A stretch of DNA of 11,563 nucleotides from an uncultured Flavobacteriales bacterium (GCA_937925455.1 CALEWF010000061.1:1-11563); one strand, 5' to 3'; numbered from the stretch's first letter, positions 1 to 6,677 are shown. Program-made: numbers and translations. Notes: generated from the sequence alone by a model not told the origin.

Positions 1-29
1 CAAAGTGTTTTGAAAATACATAAACATCA

Positions 30-37
30 TACATTTA
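30..37 (+). promoter_or_regulatory. possible -7 box upstream of the DUF1295 gene
   Basis: TACATTTA matches the Bacteroidota -7 consensus TAnnTTTG at all but the last base. A TTTG at 9-12 lies 17 nt upstream and could act as the -33 element, slightly closer than usual. Transcription would start about 14 nt before the ATG at 56. The match is imperfect, so this is only a suggestion. Confidence 0.25.
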
Positions 38-55
38 GCCTATAAAATCATCAAT

Positions 56-973
56 ATGATTAAAACGATACTTGTACTGCTATTTACTCTGATTGTTGTT
101 CCATTGATTACCTGGTATTGTGACGAGCCGCTTCCAAGCGAACACCAAAAAATACTATCTGATCTAATCATCATATATGTTATCACAGCCGGTGTATGCT
201 TTATAGTGAGTGAGCTTACCCAAAATTGTAGTCAAGTGGATAAACTATGGAGTATCATGCCGGTGATTTATGCATGGTACATTGCCATCAAAGGAGGAAT
301 GGATACCCGGGTAGCGTTGATGGCTTCATTAATTACTATATGGGGTGCAAGGCTTACTTTTAATTTTGCCCGCAGAGGCGGATATTCCTGGAAATTTTGG
401 AGCGGTGAGGAAGATTATCGCTGGGAAGTTTTACGTCAAAATCCTGCATTAAAAGAGAAATTGCGTTGGACATTGTTTAATCTCTTTTTCATCTCATATT
501 ATCAAATGGGGTTAATTTTACTGTTTACACTTCCTACATTAGTAGCATTACAGGGGGCTGGGAAGCCCATATTTTGGGCAGATTATGTTCTAACAGCTGC
601 ATTTTTACTCATGATTATAATAGAAACGGTGGCTGACCAGCAACAATGGAATTATCAGAAAGAAAAACATCGCCGGATAAAAGCCGGTGAAAAACTTGAC
701 GGTATCTATGTCAAAGGATTTGTACATACCGGCTTGTGGAAGTATATGCGCCATCCCAATTATATGGCAGAACAATCGGTTTGGATAATTATTTACTTAT
801 TTAGTGTAGCAGCTACCGGTAAATGGATTAATTGGTCTATGGCAGGAGCCTTGTTGCTTATTATTTTATTTCAGAACAGTTCTGATTTTAGTGAAAAAAT
901 TTCTGCTCAAAAATATCCTGATTACAAAGAATATCAAAAGAAAACAGGCCGATTTATACCTCGCTTTTGGTAA
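56..973 (+). CDS. DUF1295 family integral membrane protein
   Basis: A 305-residue polytopic membrane protein of the DUF1295 family, related to steroid 5-alpha-reductases and isoprenylcysteine methyltransferases. Hydrophobic segments lie near residues 3-20, 35-53, 62-80, 87-105, 138-165, 174-192 and 240-272. Family hallmarks are QVDKLW (60-65), WGARLTFNFARRGGY (96-110), ETVADQQQWNYQ (190-201) and the C-terminal block GLWKYMRHPNYMAEQ (226-240), followed by YPDYKEYQ (287-294) and RFIPRFW at the end. In the wider superfamily the RHPNY block lies in the cofactor-binding part of the fold, so a membrane reductase or methyltransferase acting on a lipid is a reasonable guess; the substrate is not known. 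The length is normal for the family and the protein looks intact. It is the first of three co-oriented genes, with 55 nt before peptidase T. The family call is firm and the reaction is not. Confidence 0.88.
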   Translation: MIKTILVLLFTLIVVPLITWYCDEPLPSEHQKILSDLIIIYVITAGVCFIVSELTQNCSQVDKLWSIMPVIYAWYIAIKGGMDTRVALMASLITIWGARLTFNFARRGGYSWKFWSGEEDYRWEVLRQNPALKEKLRWTLFNLFFISYYQMGLILLFTLPTLVALQGAGKPIFWADYVLTAAFLLMIIIETVADQQQWNYQKEKHRRIKAGEKLDGIYVKGFVHTGLWKYMRHPNYMAEQSVWIIIYLFSVAATGKWINWSMAGALLLIILFQNSSDFSEKISAQKYPDYKEYQKKTGRFIPRFW

Positions 974-990
974 ATAAAACTTAGTTTTAT
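974..990 (+). terminator. short AT-rich hairpin after the DUF1295 gene
   Basis: ATAAAAC (974-980) and GTTTTAT (984-990) form a perfect 7-bp inverted repeat with a 3-nt loop, directly after the stop codon at 971-973. Only one pair is G-C and the following bases (AAATTTTG) are a poor U-tract. It is a weak terminator at best and may not separate this gene from pepT. A spaced variant of the -7 box, TAAATTTTG at 990-998, overlaps its right end and could serve pepT. Confidence 0.25.
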
Positions 991-1028
991 AAATTTTGAT
1001 ACCTTACATACACATAAATGTATGCTCT

Positions 1029-2282
1029 ATGAAACCTATTTTTGATGATTATAGATATAGCGTTACAGACCGTTTTATTCGCTATGCAAAAATTGACACA
1101 CAAAGTGATGCAGCCTCCTCAACTTGTCCGTCAACGGCAAAACAGCTTGATTTAGCTCGTTTACTGGTAGCAGAATTGAAGGAAATGGGCATGCAGGAAG
1201 TTGTTTTGGATGAAAACGGTTATGTATACGCCACATTGCCTTCAAATACCGATAAGCAAGTACCGGTGATTTGCTTTTGCAGCCATATGGATACGTCGCC
1301 TGATTGTAGCGGAAAAGATGTAAAACCAATTATACATCACAATTATCAAGGACAAGATATAATTTTACCCGCTGATAAATCTCAAGTTATCAAACTTTCA
1401 GAACATCCGGCATTGGCTGAGCAATTTGGCAATGATATTATCACAGCAGACGGTAGCACCTTGCTTGGTGCTGATAACAAAGCAGGCATTGCCGAAATTA
1501 TGGATGCCATGCAGTATTTAATTCAACATCCGGAAATAAAGCATGGTAAAGTTCGTGTATTATTTACACCAGATGAAGAAATTGGCCGTGGTGTTGATAA
1601 AGTAAACTTACAATTACTTGCGGCTGATTATGGTTACACCATGGATGGGGAAACGCTGGGACATATAGAAAACGAAACGTTCAGTGCAGATGGTGTAAAA
1701 ATTACACTATACGGCGTACCGACACATCCGGGATTTGCCAAAGGGAAAATGGAACATTCCATGAAAATTGCTGCAGAAATTATTACTAGAATTCCGGCAG
1801 ATAAAACTCCGGAAACTACTGAAAAAAAACAACCGTTTATACATCCAACCTTCATTCAGGGCACGTTGGATAAAACAGAAATCAATTTTATTATCCGGGC
1901 TTTTGATACTTCTACTTTGCATGCCTTGGAAAATGAATTAAAACAAATTACAGAAGATGTAATAAAAAAATATCCCCACGCCACTTACATCTTTACGGTA
2001 ACTGAGCAATACCGAAACATGAAAGAAGTTTTAGATACATGCCCTCATGTAGTAGAATACGCCATGGAAGCAATGAAAAGAACAGGCATTACACCAGTAT
2101 TGAGTAGCATACGCGGAGGCACTGATGGCAGCCGCCTGAGTTTTATGGGCCTTCCCTGCCCTAATATTTTTGCCGGTGAACATGCTTTTCACAGCAAGCA
2201 AGAATGGGTAAGTGTACAAGACATGCAAAAAGCTGTGCAAACCATCGTACATATATGTAACATTTGGGAAGAAAACAGCTAA
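1029..2282 (+). CDS. pepT: peptidase T (tripeptide aminopeptidase, M20B zinc peptidase)
   Basis: PepT removes the N-terminal residue from tripeptides in the cytoplasm, using two zinc ions. The product is 417 residues, close to the family's usual length of about 410. Every expected active-site element is visible: HMDTSPD with H86 and D88, GADNKAGIAE with bridging D149, PDEEIGRG with catalytic E183 and metal ligand E184, TMDGE with D206, and HAFHSKQEW with H387. The dimerisation (lid) domain is the middle segment, about 210-325. I place the start at the ATG at 1029, not the in-frame TTG at 996, because the family begins close to the DRFIRYAKIDTQSD motif (residues 14-27) and the extra 11 residues look like untranslated leader. 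The TonB-dependent receptor starts 10 nt after the stop, so the two are probably co-transcribed. Confidence 0.95.
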   Translation: MKPIFDDYRYSVTDRFIRYAKIDTQSDAASSTCPSTAKQLDLARLLVAELKEMGMQEVVLDENGYVYATLPSNTDKQVPVICFCSHMDTSPDCSGKDVKPIIHHNYQGQDIILPADKSQVIKLSEHPALAEQFGNDIITADGSTLLGADNKAGIAEIMDAMQYLIQHPEIKHGKVRVLFTPDEEIGRGVDKVNLQLLAADYGYTMDGETLGHIENETFSADGVKITLYGVPTHPGFAKGKMEHSMKIAAEIITRIPADKTPETTEKKQPFIHPTFIQGTLDKTEINFIIRAFDTSTLHALENELKQITEDVIKKYPHATYIFTVTEQYRNMKEVLDTCPHVVEYAMEAMKRTGITPVLSSIRGGTDGSRLSFMGLPCPNIFAGEHAFHSKQEWVSVQDMQKAVQTIVHICNIWEENS

Positions 2283-2292
2283 ATGTATTGAA

Positions 2293-4683
2293 ATGAAAGC
2301 TATACTTAGTGGAGCTTGTATTTTAATTTTCTCAATACTTCATGCGCAGCATACGGTACTTGATAAATTCACATTACAACCTCTGCAACATGTATCGGTA
2401 TTTAAAAATCAAAAGTGTATTTTTTACACTAATGAAAAGGGACAGTTTGATTCATCCACGTTACTATCCGGCGATACAATTATATGCTATCTCATGGGTT
2501 ATGAGAACCAGGTAATCATCTGGCCTCCGGCTGATAAAACTATTTATTTACAACCTGTGCTAATTCCATTGAATGAAGTAGTAATATCTGCTACTAAGTT
2601 TGAAGAAATTAAAAAAGATATTCCGTTTCAGATTGAAGTAGTAAAGCCCCAAGACATAGCCTTTCATAACCCACAAACCAGCGCCGACATGCTGCAACAA
2701 ACCGGAACCGTTTTTGTACAAAAAAGCCAGATGGGTGGAGGAAGTCCTGTCATTCGGGGATTTGAAGCCAGCCGGGTTTTGATTGTGATAGATGGCATTC
2801 GAATGAATAATGCTATATTTCGTTCTGGACACTTACAAAATGTACTTCGAATTGACCCCTTAGCTTTAGAGCGAGCTGAAGTAGTTTTTGGGCCATCTTC
2901 TGTGATTTATGGCAGCGATGCTTTAGGCGGAGTTATGCACTTTACCACACGTAAAATAAAATTTTCCTCCTCTGACTATCCCTTTGTTTCCGGTATGGGG
3001 ATGATTCGTCTTGCATCGGCTAATTTGGAAAAAACCGTTCATGCACACGTGAACATTGCAGGAAAAAAATTAGGTTCATTTACATCCCTTTCATTTTCTC
3101 ATTTTGATGACTTACGCCAGGGCGCATGGCGCAGCCCTTTTGCTGACAGCTTGTGGATGCGGACTTTTTATGTAGAACGAATTAATGGAAAAGACAGCAT
3201 GGTGCTCAATCCAAATCCCAATATACAAAGGCAATCAGGATATTTCCAATACGATATTCTTCAAAAATTCAGCTATAAACCCAACGAAAATAACCTGCAT
3301 ACCTGGAATGTACAGTTTAGTAATACCGGCAATGTATTTCGCTACGACCGATTGACTGAAGTTACAAACGCCAACAAACCCCGATTTGCCGAATGGTACT
3401 ACGGTCCCGAGCAACGCTTGCTTACCTCCTATCAATGGCAACGTTTTAAGGCGTCTTGGTTTGACCAATCCAATCTGACATTTGCATTTCAGCGGGTAGA
3501 GGAAAGTCGTCATTCGCGGCGGTTTAATCAAACCAATCGAAGATCTCAAATTGAACAGGTATATATTGGCACCATCAACTGGGATGTTGCCAAACATATT
3601 AAAAAACATGAATTGCGTTTTGGCATAGAAAGCGGATATAATTTTGTTCATTCACAAGCCTATTTTACACAGGTAGATAACGGCACACAAACCCCTGCAT
3701 CTACGCGATATCCTGATGGTGGGTCGCATTACATCCATTCGGCATTATATCTCACAAACACCTGGGAAATCATTCAAGGGAAATTTTTACTCTCATTTGG
3801 CGCAAGGCTCAATTACGTAGGCATTGAAGCCTCATTTAGAGATACTACATTTTTTCCTTTTCCGTTCACTAAAGCCTCACAACACCAACTGGCTGGTAGC
3901 GGCAATTTAGGTTTGATTTACTTTCCCTTTAAAAAACTTCGTTTTTCTTTGCTCGCATCCAGTGGTTTTCGATCGCCTAATGTGGATGATTTAGGAAAAG
4001 TTTTTGATAGCAGCCCCGGCTTGCTGATTGTACCCAACCCATCTATTAAACCCGAATATTCATTGAACGGAGAACTAGGAATATGGGCTTCCATATTAGA
4101 TAAAGCCTTTTTAGAAATAAACGGATTCGCTTCATGGGTTCCTGGCCTTATCGCTGCTCAGCCCTTTCAACTCAATGGACAAGACAGTGTGTTGTACGAC
4201 GGAGTGATGAGCAAAGTATTTGCCAATCAAAATGCCAATAACGGTTTTATTACCGGATTTTCTGCACAACTCAAAGCCCAGATAACTGATTTTTTTTCAA
4301 TTACTTCTGGCCTAACTTACACCTATGGCCGATTGCAAAACGACACATCCTGGATTCCACTGGATCATATTCCTCCATTGTACGGAAGAACTGGGATTAT
4401 GGTGCATTTCAAAAAATTTCAGTCTGAATTTTACATTCTCTACAATGGATGGAAATACTTGAAAGATTACAGCCCAAACGGTGAAGACAATTTGCAGTAT
4501 GCTACCCCCTATGGTATGCCGGCATGGTACACACTCAATTTAAAAGCTTCGTATCAGGCAAACCGATGGGTAGGTATCATGATGGGCTTAGAAAATATCT
4601 TAGATTTGAATTATCGTGCATTTGCCTCTGGTATAAGTGCTCCAGGTAGAAACTTTATCATCTCAATACGTGTAAATTTTTAA
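2293..4683 (+). CDS. TonB-dependent outer-membrane receptor with N-terminal carboxypeptidase-regulatory-like domain
   Basis: A 796-residue outer-membrane beta-barrel that would import a ligand using energy from TonB-ExbBD. From the N-terminus it has a signal peptide (1-18, cleaved after LHA), a carboxypeptidase D regulatory-like domain (about 20-90) typical of Bacteroidota receptors, a plug domain (about 95-222; LNEVVISATK at 93-102, SPVIRGFEASRVLIVIDGIR at 151-170, VVFGPSSVIYGSDALGGVMHF at 197-217), and a barrel ending in the expected C-terminal phenylalanine (FIISIRVNF). The GGGSPVIRGF and GHLQNVLRIDP blocks resemble the BtuB and hemoglobin/transferrin receptor group, so heme, vitamin B12 or a metal chelate is possible, but nothing identifies the ligand. 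I start at ATG 2293 because a clean signal peptide begins there; an upstream extension would run into pepT. With 10 nt after pepT the genes look coupled. A lone SusC-type role is unlikely: there is no SusD neighbour and the protein is shorter than SusC. Confidence 0.93.
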   Translation: MKAILSGACILIFSILHAQHTVLDKFTLQPLQHVSVFKNQKCIFYTNEKGQFDSSTLLSGDTIICYLMGYENQVIIWPPADKTIYLQPVLIPLNEVVISATKFEEIKKDIPFQIEVVKPQDIAFHNPQTSADMLQQTGTVFVQKSQMGGGSPVIRGFEASRVLIVIDGIRMNNAIFRSGHLQNVLRIDPLALERAEVVFGPSSVIYGSDALGGVMHFTTRKIKFSSSDYPFVSGMGMIRLASANLEKTVHAHVNIAGKKLGSFTSLSFSHFDDLRQGAWRSPFADSLWMRTFYVERINGKDSMVLNPNPNIQRQSGYFQYDILQKFSYKPNENNLHTWNVQFSNTGNVFRYDRLTEVTNANKPRFAEWYYGPEQRLLTSYQWQRFKASWFDQSNLTFAFQRVEESRHSRRFNQTNRRSQIEQVYIGTINWDVAKHIKKHELRFGIESGYNFVHSQAYFTQVDNGTQTPASTRYPDGGSHYIHSALYLTNTWEIIQGKFLLSFGARLNYVGIEASFRDTTFFPFPFTKASQHQLAGSGNLGLIYFPFKKLRFSLLASSGFRSPNVDDLGKVFDSSPGLLIVPNPSIKPEYSLNGELGIWASILDKAFLEINGFASWVPGLIAAQPFQLNGQDSVLYDGVMSKVFANQNANNGFITGFSAQLKAQITDFFSITSGLTYTYGRLQNDTSWIPLDHIPPLYGRTGIMVHFKKFQSEFYILYNGWKYLKDYSPNGEDNLQYATPYGMPAWYTLNLKASYQANRWVGIMMGLENILDLNYRAFASGISAPGRNFIISIRVNF

Positions 4684-4739
4684 AACTGTACAATCCTAAA
4701 ATTGTCATTATCAAATTTTAATCATACCATTTTTAAGAG

Positions 4740-4930
4740 GGGCAATCGCGTGTTTCTCCGCCTCGTAGGGGCAGATTCACCCGCTGCCTCATCTGCTGCG
4801 GATGGCAGTGGAAAGCCCGCAGGGGCGAAGCCCACAGGGCACGGGGTAGCGGGGCTGAGGGCAAGAAGACACCGCTACCCCAATGCCATGTGTGGCTGAG
4901 CTCCGAGGACTTGTAACGTACAGCCGCACC
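4740..4930. repeat. GC-rich hairpin-dense intergenic element, possibly a dispersed repeat
   Basis: This fills most of the 296-bp gap between the convergent receptor and stress-protein genes. By my count 114 of the 180 bases at 4741-4920 are G or C, against about 37% in the end of the receptor gene. It holds a series of inverted repeats: GCCTC/GGGGC (4760-4764 with 4768-4772), CCGCTGCC/GGCAGTGG (4781-4788 with 4804-4811, one G-U pair), GCCC/GGGC (4815-4818 with 4823-4826), GCCC/GGGC (4830-4833 with 4837-4840) and GGGGTAGCGG/CCGCTACCCC (4843-4852 with 4872-4881). GGCTGAG occurs at 4853-4859 and 4894-4900. The flanks at 4684-4739 and 4931-4979 are plain AT-rich sequence. The composition and position suggest a REP-like dispersed repeat, a bidirectional terminator or a structured RNA; I cannot tell which. 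Confidence 0.55.
4843..4881. terminator. strong 10-bp inverted repeat between convergent genes
   Basis: GGGGTAGCGG and CCGCTACCCC pair perfectly around a 19-nt loop. The stem can be extended outward by GGCA (4838-4841) with TGCC (4884-4887) and CCACA (4832-4836) with TGTGG (4891-4895), with small bulges between. The outer extension competes with the GCCC/GGGC hairpin at 4830-4840. No T-tract follows on either strand, so this is not a standard intrinsic terminator, although its place between two convergent stop codons suits a transcription-end role. Confidence 0.4.
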
Positions 4931-4979
4931 AAGCAGCCAACCAAATTATTCTCAAAAATCTAATGATAATTTAAGACTA

Positions 4980-5810
4980 TTACGCTTGCATTCCTTTCAT
5001 GCTCAGCAGTGGAAGGAAGGTACGATGCGCCACCCGCTTACTCATGCTGGTTCTGAATATTCGTTCGAAGAAAGAATATCTTCTGGAAAGTACCGCAATA
5101 ATATCCGGCTGAAAATCATACATAAAGATTTCCATTCCCGTGTAAATACTTTCACTTGTAATCGAATGAAACTGCATTTTTAATCCATGGAAATAATCCA
5201 ATAATTCTTTCTTTTCTTTGAGTTCATTTTCATCCATTACTGCATCATCGCTTACATGTACCAGATGTAGCTGAGCCTCTAATGCAATGCATAAATTTTT
5301 AAGCACCCTTAACGAGTCTTTTATTTCTAAAGTTTTAAGGTCTGCAAAAAAAGCAAATGATTCTGGTTTTCGATAAATAGTTTTACCAGGAATTACCAAA
5401 ACTGGATATTCAGAATGTTCTAATGTGGCAGCAGACACAGTTCCAAATAAAAATTCTCCTATGCCCGATGCTCCTTTAGTACCCATAATAATTAAATCAG
5501 GCTTAATTTTATTTGCATAATTTTTAATGGCAGTTACTGCATCATTTACCTCTGAATGCACATGAAACGTAAAGCCTTTAGACTCTTCCCATGCTTCTAC
5601 TTTTTGTTTATACTCGGCCATGAGTTTTTGAGAGTCTTCCAGTAAAATAGTAGTAACGGGTACAAAGGTATCTCCCGGATTTACGGGAACGGAGGTTGCA
5701 TTGAGTAAATATATTTCAGATAAACCGATGGAACGGCTCAATTGAAGTGCATATTTCAATGCGGTTTCGGCATTTTCGCTAAAGTCAGTAGGGACTAAAA
5801 TTTTTTCCAT
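4980..5810 (-). CDS. tandem-domain universal stress protein (UspA family)
   Basis: A 276-residue cytoplasmic protein with two UspA domains in tandem, a common form in Bacteroidota. Domain 1 (about 1-142) starts with KILVPTDFSENAETALKYA and carries the ATP-binding signature G-2X-G-9X-G-S/T exactly: G110, G113, then G123 and T124, within IIMGTKGASGIGEFLFGTVS. It ends with the usual YPVLVIP strand. Domain 2 (about 150-276) keeps the fold pattern (FAFFADL, LHLVHVSDD, PDIIAVLSRRYSFFERIFRTSMSKRVAHRTFLPLL), but the glycines of the nucleotide loop are gone, so it probably does not bind ATP in the usual way. Such proteins are generally linked to stress and energy state; the partner is unknown. The gene ends convergently to the receptor gene. 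A -7-like box and a 12-bp palindrome lie upstream. The family call is firm. Confidence 0.93.
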   Translation of the reverse strand: MEKILVPTDFSENAETALKYALQLSRSIGLSEIYLLNATSVPVNPGDTFVPVTTILLEDSQKLMAEYKQKVEAWEESKGFTFHVHSEVNDAVTAIKNYANKIKPDLIIMGTKGASGIGEFLFGTVSAATLEHSEYPVLVIPGKTIYRKPESFAFFADLKTLEIKDSLRVLKNLCIALEAQLHLVHVSDDAVMDENELKEKKELLDYFHGLKMQFHSITSESIYTGMEIFMYDFQPDIIAVLSRRYSFFERIFRTSMSKRVAHRTFLPLLSMKGMQA

Positions 5811-5815
5811 ACCAT

Positions 5816-5823
5816 CAAATTTA
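5816..5823 (-). promoter_or_regulatory. -7 box for the universal stress protein gene
   Basis: Read on the - strand this is TAAATTTG, an exact match to the Bacteroidota TAnnTTTG element. It lies 5 nt before the start codon at 5810, so the transcript would be leaderless or nearly so. I see no TTG at the expected -33 position. An exact match of this kind is moderately likely by chance in AT-rich DNA. Confidence 0.35.
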
Positions 5824-5858
5824 TTTACAAATGAATGGTGAAAAGATAGTAAAAAACA

Positions 5859-5870
5859 TGATAATTATCA
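5859..5870. promoter_or_regulatory. 12-bp perfect palindrome upstream of the stress protein gene
   Basis: TGATAATTATCA is a perfect palindrome, 48 bp upstream of the stress-protein start codon and 19 bp past the stop of the next gene. Its place, about 35 bp upstream of the putative -7 box, suits a binding site for a dimeric regulator. AT-rich DNA gives such palindromes by chance, so the operator role is inferred from position only. Confidence 0.3.
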
Positions 5871-5889
5871 GAATTTGAAGAATTATTCC

Positions 5890-6264
5890 TTATTCATAAA
5901 AAAAACGACGGCCGAACCATACGCCTAATTGAGAGCAGAATAATAAAATAACTACAGCAAATATTATAAAAAAAGGTTCCAATAATTCAGGATGCACAAT
6001 AAAAGGCACTAACGTAATCAATGCATTGGCAGGTGCTGCCCGGCGAAGGGTTTTAAGCGGTAAACCTGCTACCGACCAAAAATAACCGGCAGCAGATGAC
6101 ATTAATGTAGTAAAAAATATGTGGCCAAAGATTATCAGAGAAATATCCCCATCATAAGGGTCTACTTGCAACCAAGGCTTGAGCACAAAGCCCATGATAA
6201 ATACATACAAGAGATTAGATATCACGACCCCGGTAAAAAACAAAGCACGCACGGATGTTGCCAT
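5890..6264 (-). CDS. small integral membrane protein of unknown function
   Basis: A 124-residue hydrophobic protein that I do not recognise. It shows about four membrane segments, near residues 7-29, 41-66, 78-92 and 95-117. The loop LPLKTLRRAAPAN (68-80) is positively charged and probably cytoplasmic, and the C-terminus GRRFFYE is also basic. There is no signal peptide apart from the first membrane segment and no catalytic motif that I can name. The start ATG at 6264 lies only 2 nt after the stop of the upstream gene, so the two are almost certainly translated from one mRNA and may act together. The reading frame is open, has codon use like its neighbours and carries a consistent membrane pattern, so it is a real gene, but its function cannot be given. 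Confidence 0.75.
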   Translation of the reverse strand: MATSVRALFFTGVVISNLLYVFIMGFVLKPWLQVDPYDGDISLIIFGHIFFTTLMSSAAGYFWSVAGLPLKTLRRAAPANALITLVPFIVHPELLEPFFIIFAVVILLFCSQLGVWFGRRFFYE

Positions 6265-6266
6265 AT

Positions 6267-6614
6267 TTAATAAGGAATAAAAATAAAATTGGCCCGACTC
6301 TGATCAGGAACTACAAATAAACACATATGTTCGGCGGCTGGTTTATAGGTGGCAATAAACTGTTTGGCTTTTTCAATCTGAATAATCCCGGCTTTTATCA
6401 AATCTTCGGCAGTAGTAGCACTTACTGACCATTCGGTGTCTAGTTCTTCTGCGTCCAAAATTAGCTCTCCTAATGGCACCGGAATTTTATGCATGATAAA
6501 AATGGGATAATCAGATACTCCATCCTGAATAATGGTTTCACTGGCTTCGCGAATAGCCTCTTTGTAGAGTTTCAAATCTCTTTCTAAGCTATCGAGATAA
6601 TCCGGCTTTTCCAT
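6267..6614 (-). CDS. small soluble protein of unknown function
   Basis: A 115-residue protein without membrane segments or a signal peptide. The first half begins with an acidic helix (EKPDYLDSLERDLKLYKEAIREASETII, residues 2-29 overall), followed by short strand-like stretches YPIFIMHK (36-43) and a block with a conserved look, PVPLGELILDAEELDTEWSVSATTAEDL (46-72 overall). It ends with the hydrophobic strands MCLFVVP and NFIFIPY. I do not recognise the family. The start is set at ATG 6614, since the alternative ATG at 6644 adds ten residues that fall in the hairpin region. It is the first gene of a two-gene unit with the membrane protein 2 nt downstream. An exact TAnnTTTG box lies at 6642-6649 and could give it a promoter separate from the OmpA gene upstream. 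Confidence 0.72.
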   Translation of the reverse strand: MEKPDYLDSLERDLKLYKEAIREASETIIQDGVSDYPIFIMHKIPVPLGELILDAEELDTEWSVSATTAEDLIKAGIIQIEKAKQFIATYKPAAEHMCLFVVPDQSRANFIFIPY

Positions 6615-6623
6615 AATACAAAC

Positions 6624-6644
6624 TTGCTGCAAATGAAGCAGCAA
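6624..6644 (-). terminator. 7-bp stem-loop after the OmpA lipoprotein gene
   Basis: TTGCTGC (6624-6630) and GCAGCAA (6638-6644) are perfect inverted repeats around a 7-nt loop. Read on the - strand the stem is followed by GTTTGTATT, a weak T-rich stretch. It sits between the OmpA stop codon and the next gene's start and could end or thin out OmpA transcription. It overlaps the -7 box at 6642-6649. Confidence 0.4.
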
Positions 6645-6649
6645 AGCTA
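6642..6649 (-). promoter_or_regulatory. -7 box upstream of the two unknown genes
   Basis: Read on the - strand the sequence is TAGCTTTG, an exact TAnnTTTG match, 27 nt before the start codon at 6614. Initiation would fall near 6637, inside the hairpin at 6624-6644. There is no good -33 TTG at normal spacing; the nearest CAAA (6662-6665) is too close. Confidence 0.35.
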
Positions 6650-6652
6650 CAA

Positions 6653-6668
6653 GGATTTTGGCAAATCC
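6653..6668 (-). terminator. 6-bp stem-loop just after the OmpA lipoprotein stop codon
   Basis: GGATTT (6653-6658) and AAATCC (6663-6668) pair perfectly around a 4-nt loop, 9 nt after the stop codon of the OmpA gene at 6678. No T-tract follows. Together with the stem at 6624-6644 it makes a tandem hairpin region typical of a gene end. Confidence 0.3.
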
Positions 6669-6677
6669 AGAGGAAAA

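Noticed and set aside
996..1028. Upstream TTG start for peptidase T
   Set aside because: The added 11 residues have no counterpart expected in the family, and ATG 1029 gives the normal N-terminus.
2212..2292. Upstream ATG extension of the receptor into pepT
   Set aside because: It would bury the signal peptide 27 residues inside the protein; ATG 2293 gives a clean signal peptide.
3235..3651. A 138-codon - strand frame inside the receptor gene
   Set aside because: It is antisense to the beta-barrel of a well-supported receptor, with no recognisable motif or promoter.
4690..4705. ACAAT/ATTGT inverted repeat after the receptor stop codon as a terminator
   Set aside because: The stem has 5 pairs, mostly A-T, and no T-tract follows.
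4702..4899. A 65-codon + strand frame from a TTG start across the GC-rich element
   Set aside because: Its residues are mostly A, G, P and R, as any frame through GC-rich repeats would give. It has no ATG start and its span coincides with the hairpins.
5859..5870. Fur box reading of the palindrome
   Set aside because: The site is only 12 bp without the central spacer and outer repeats of a Fur site, and the downstream gene is a stress protein, not an iron gene.
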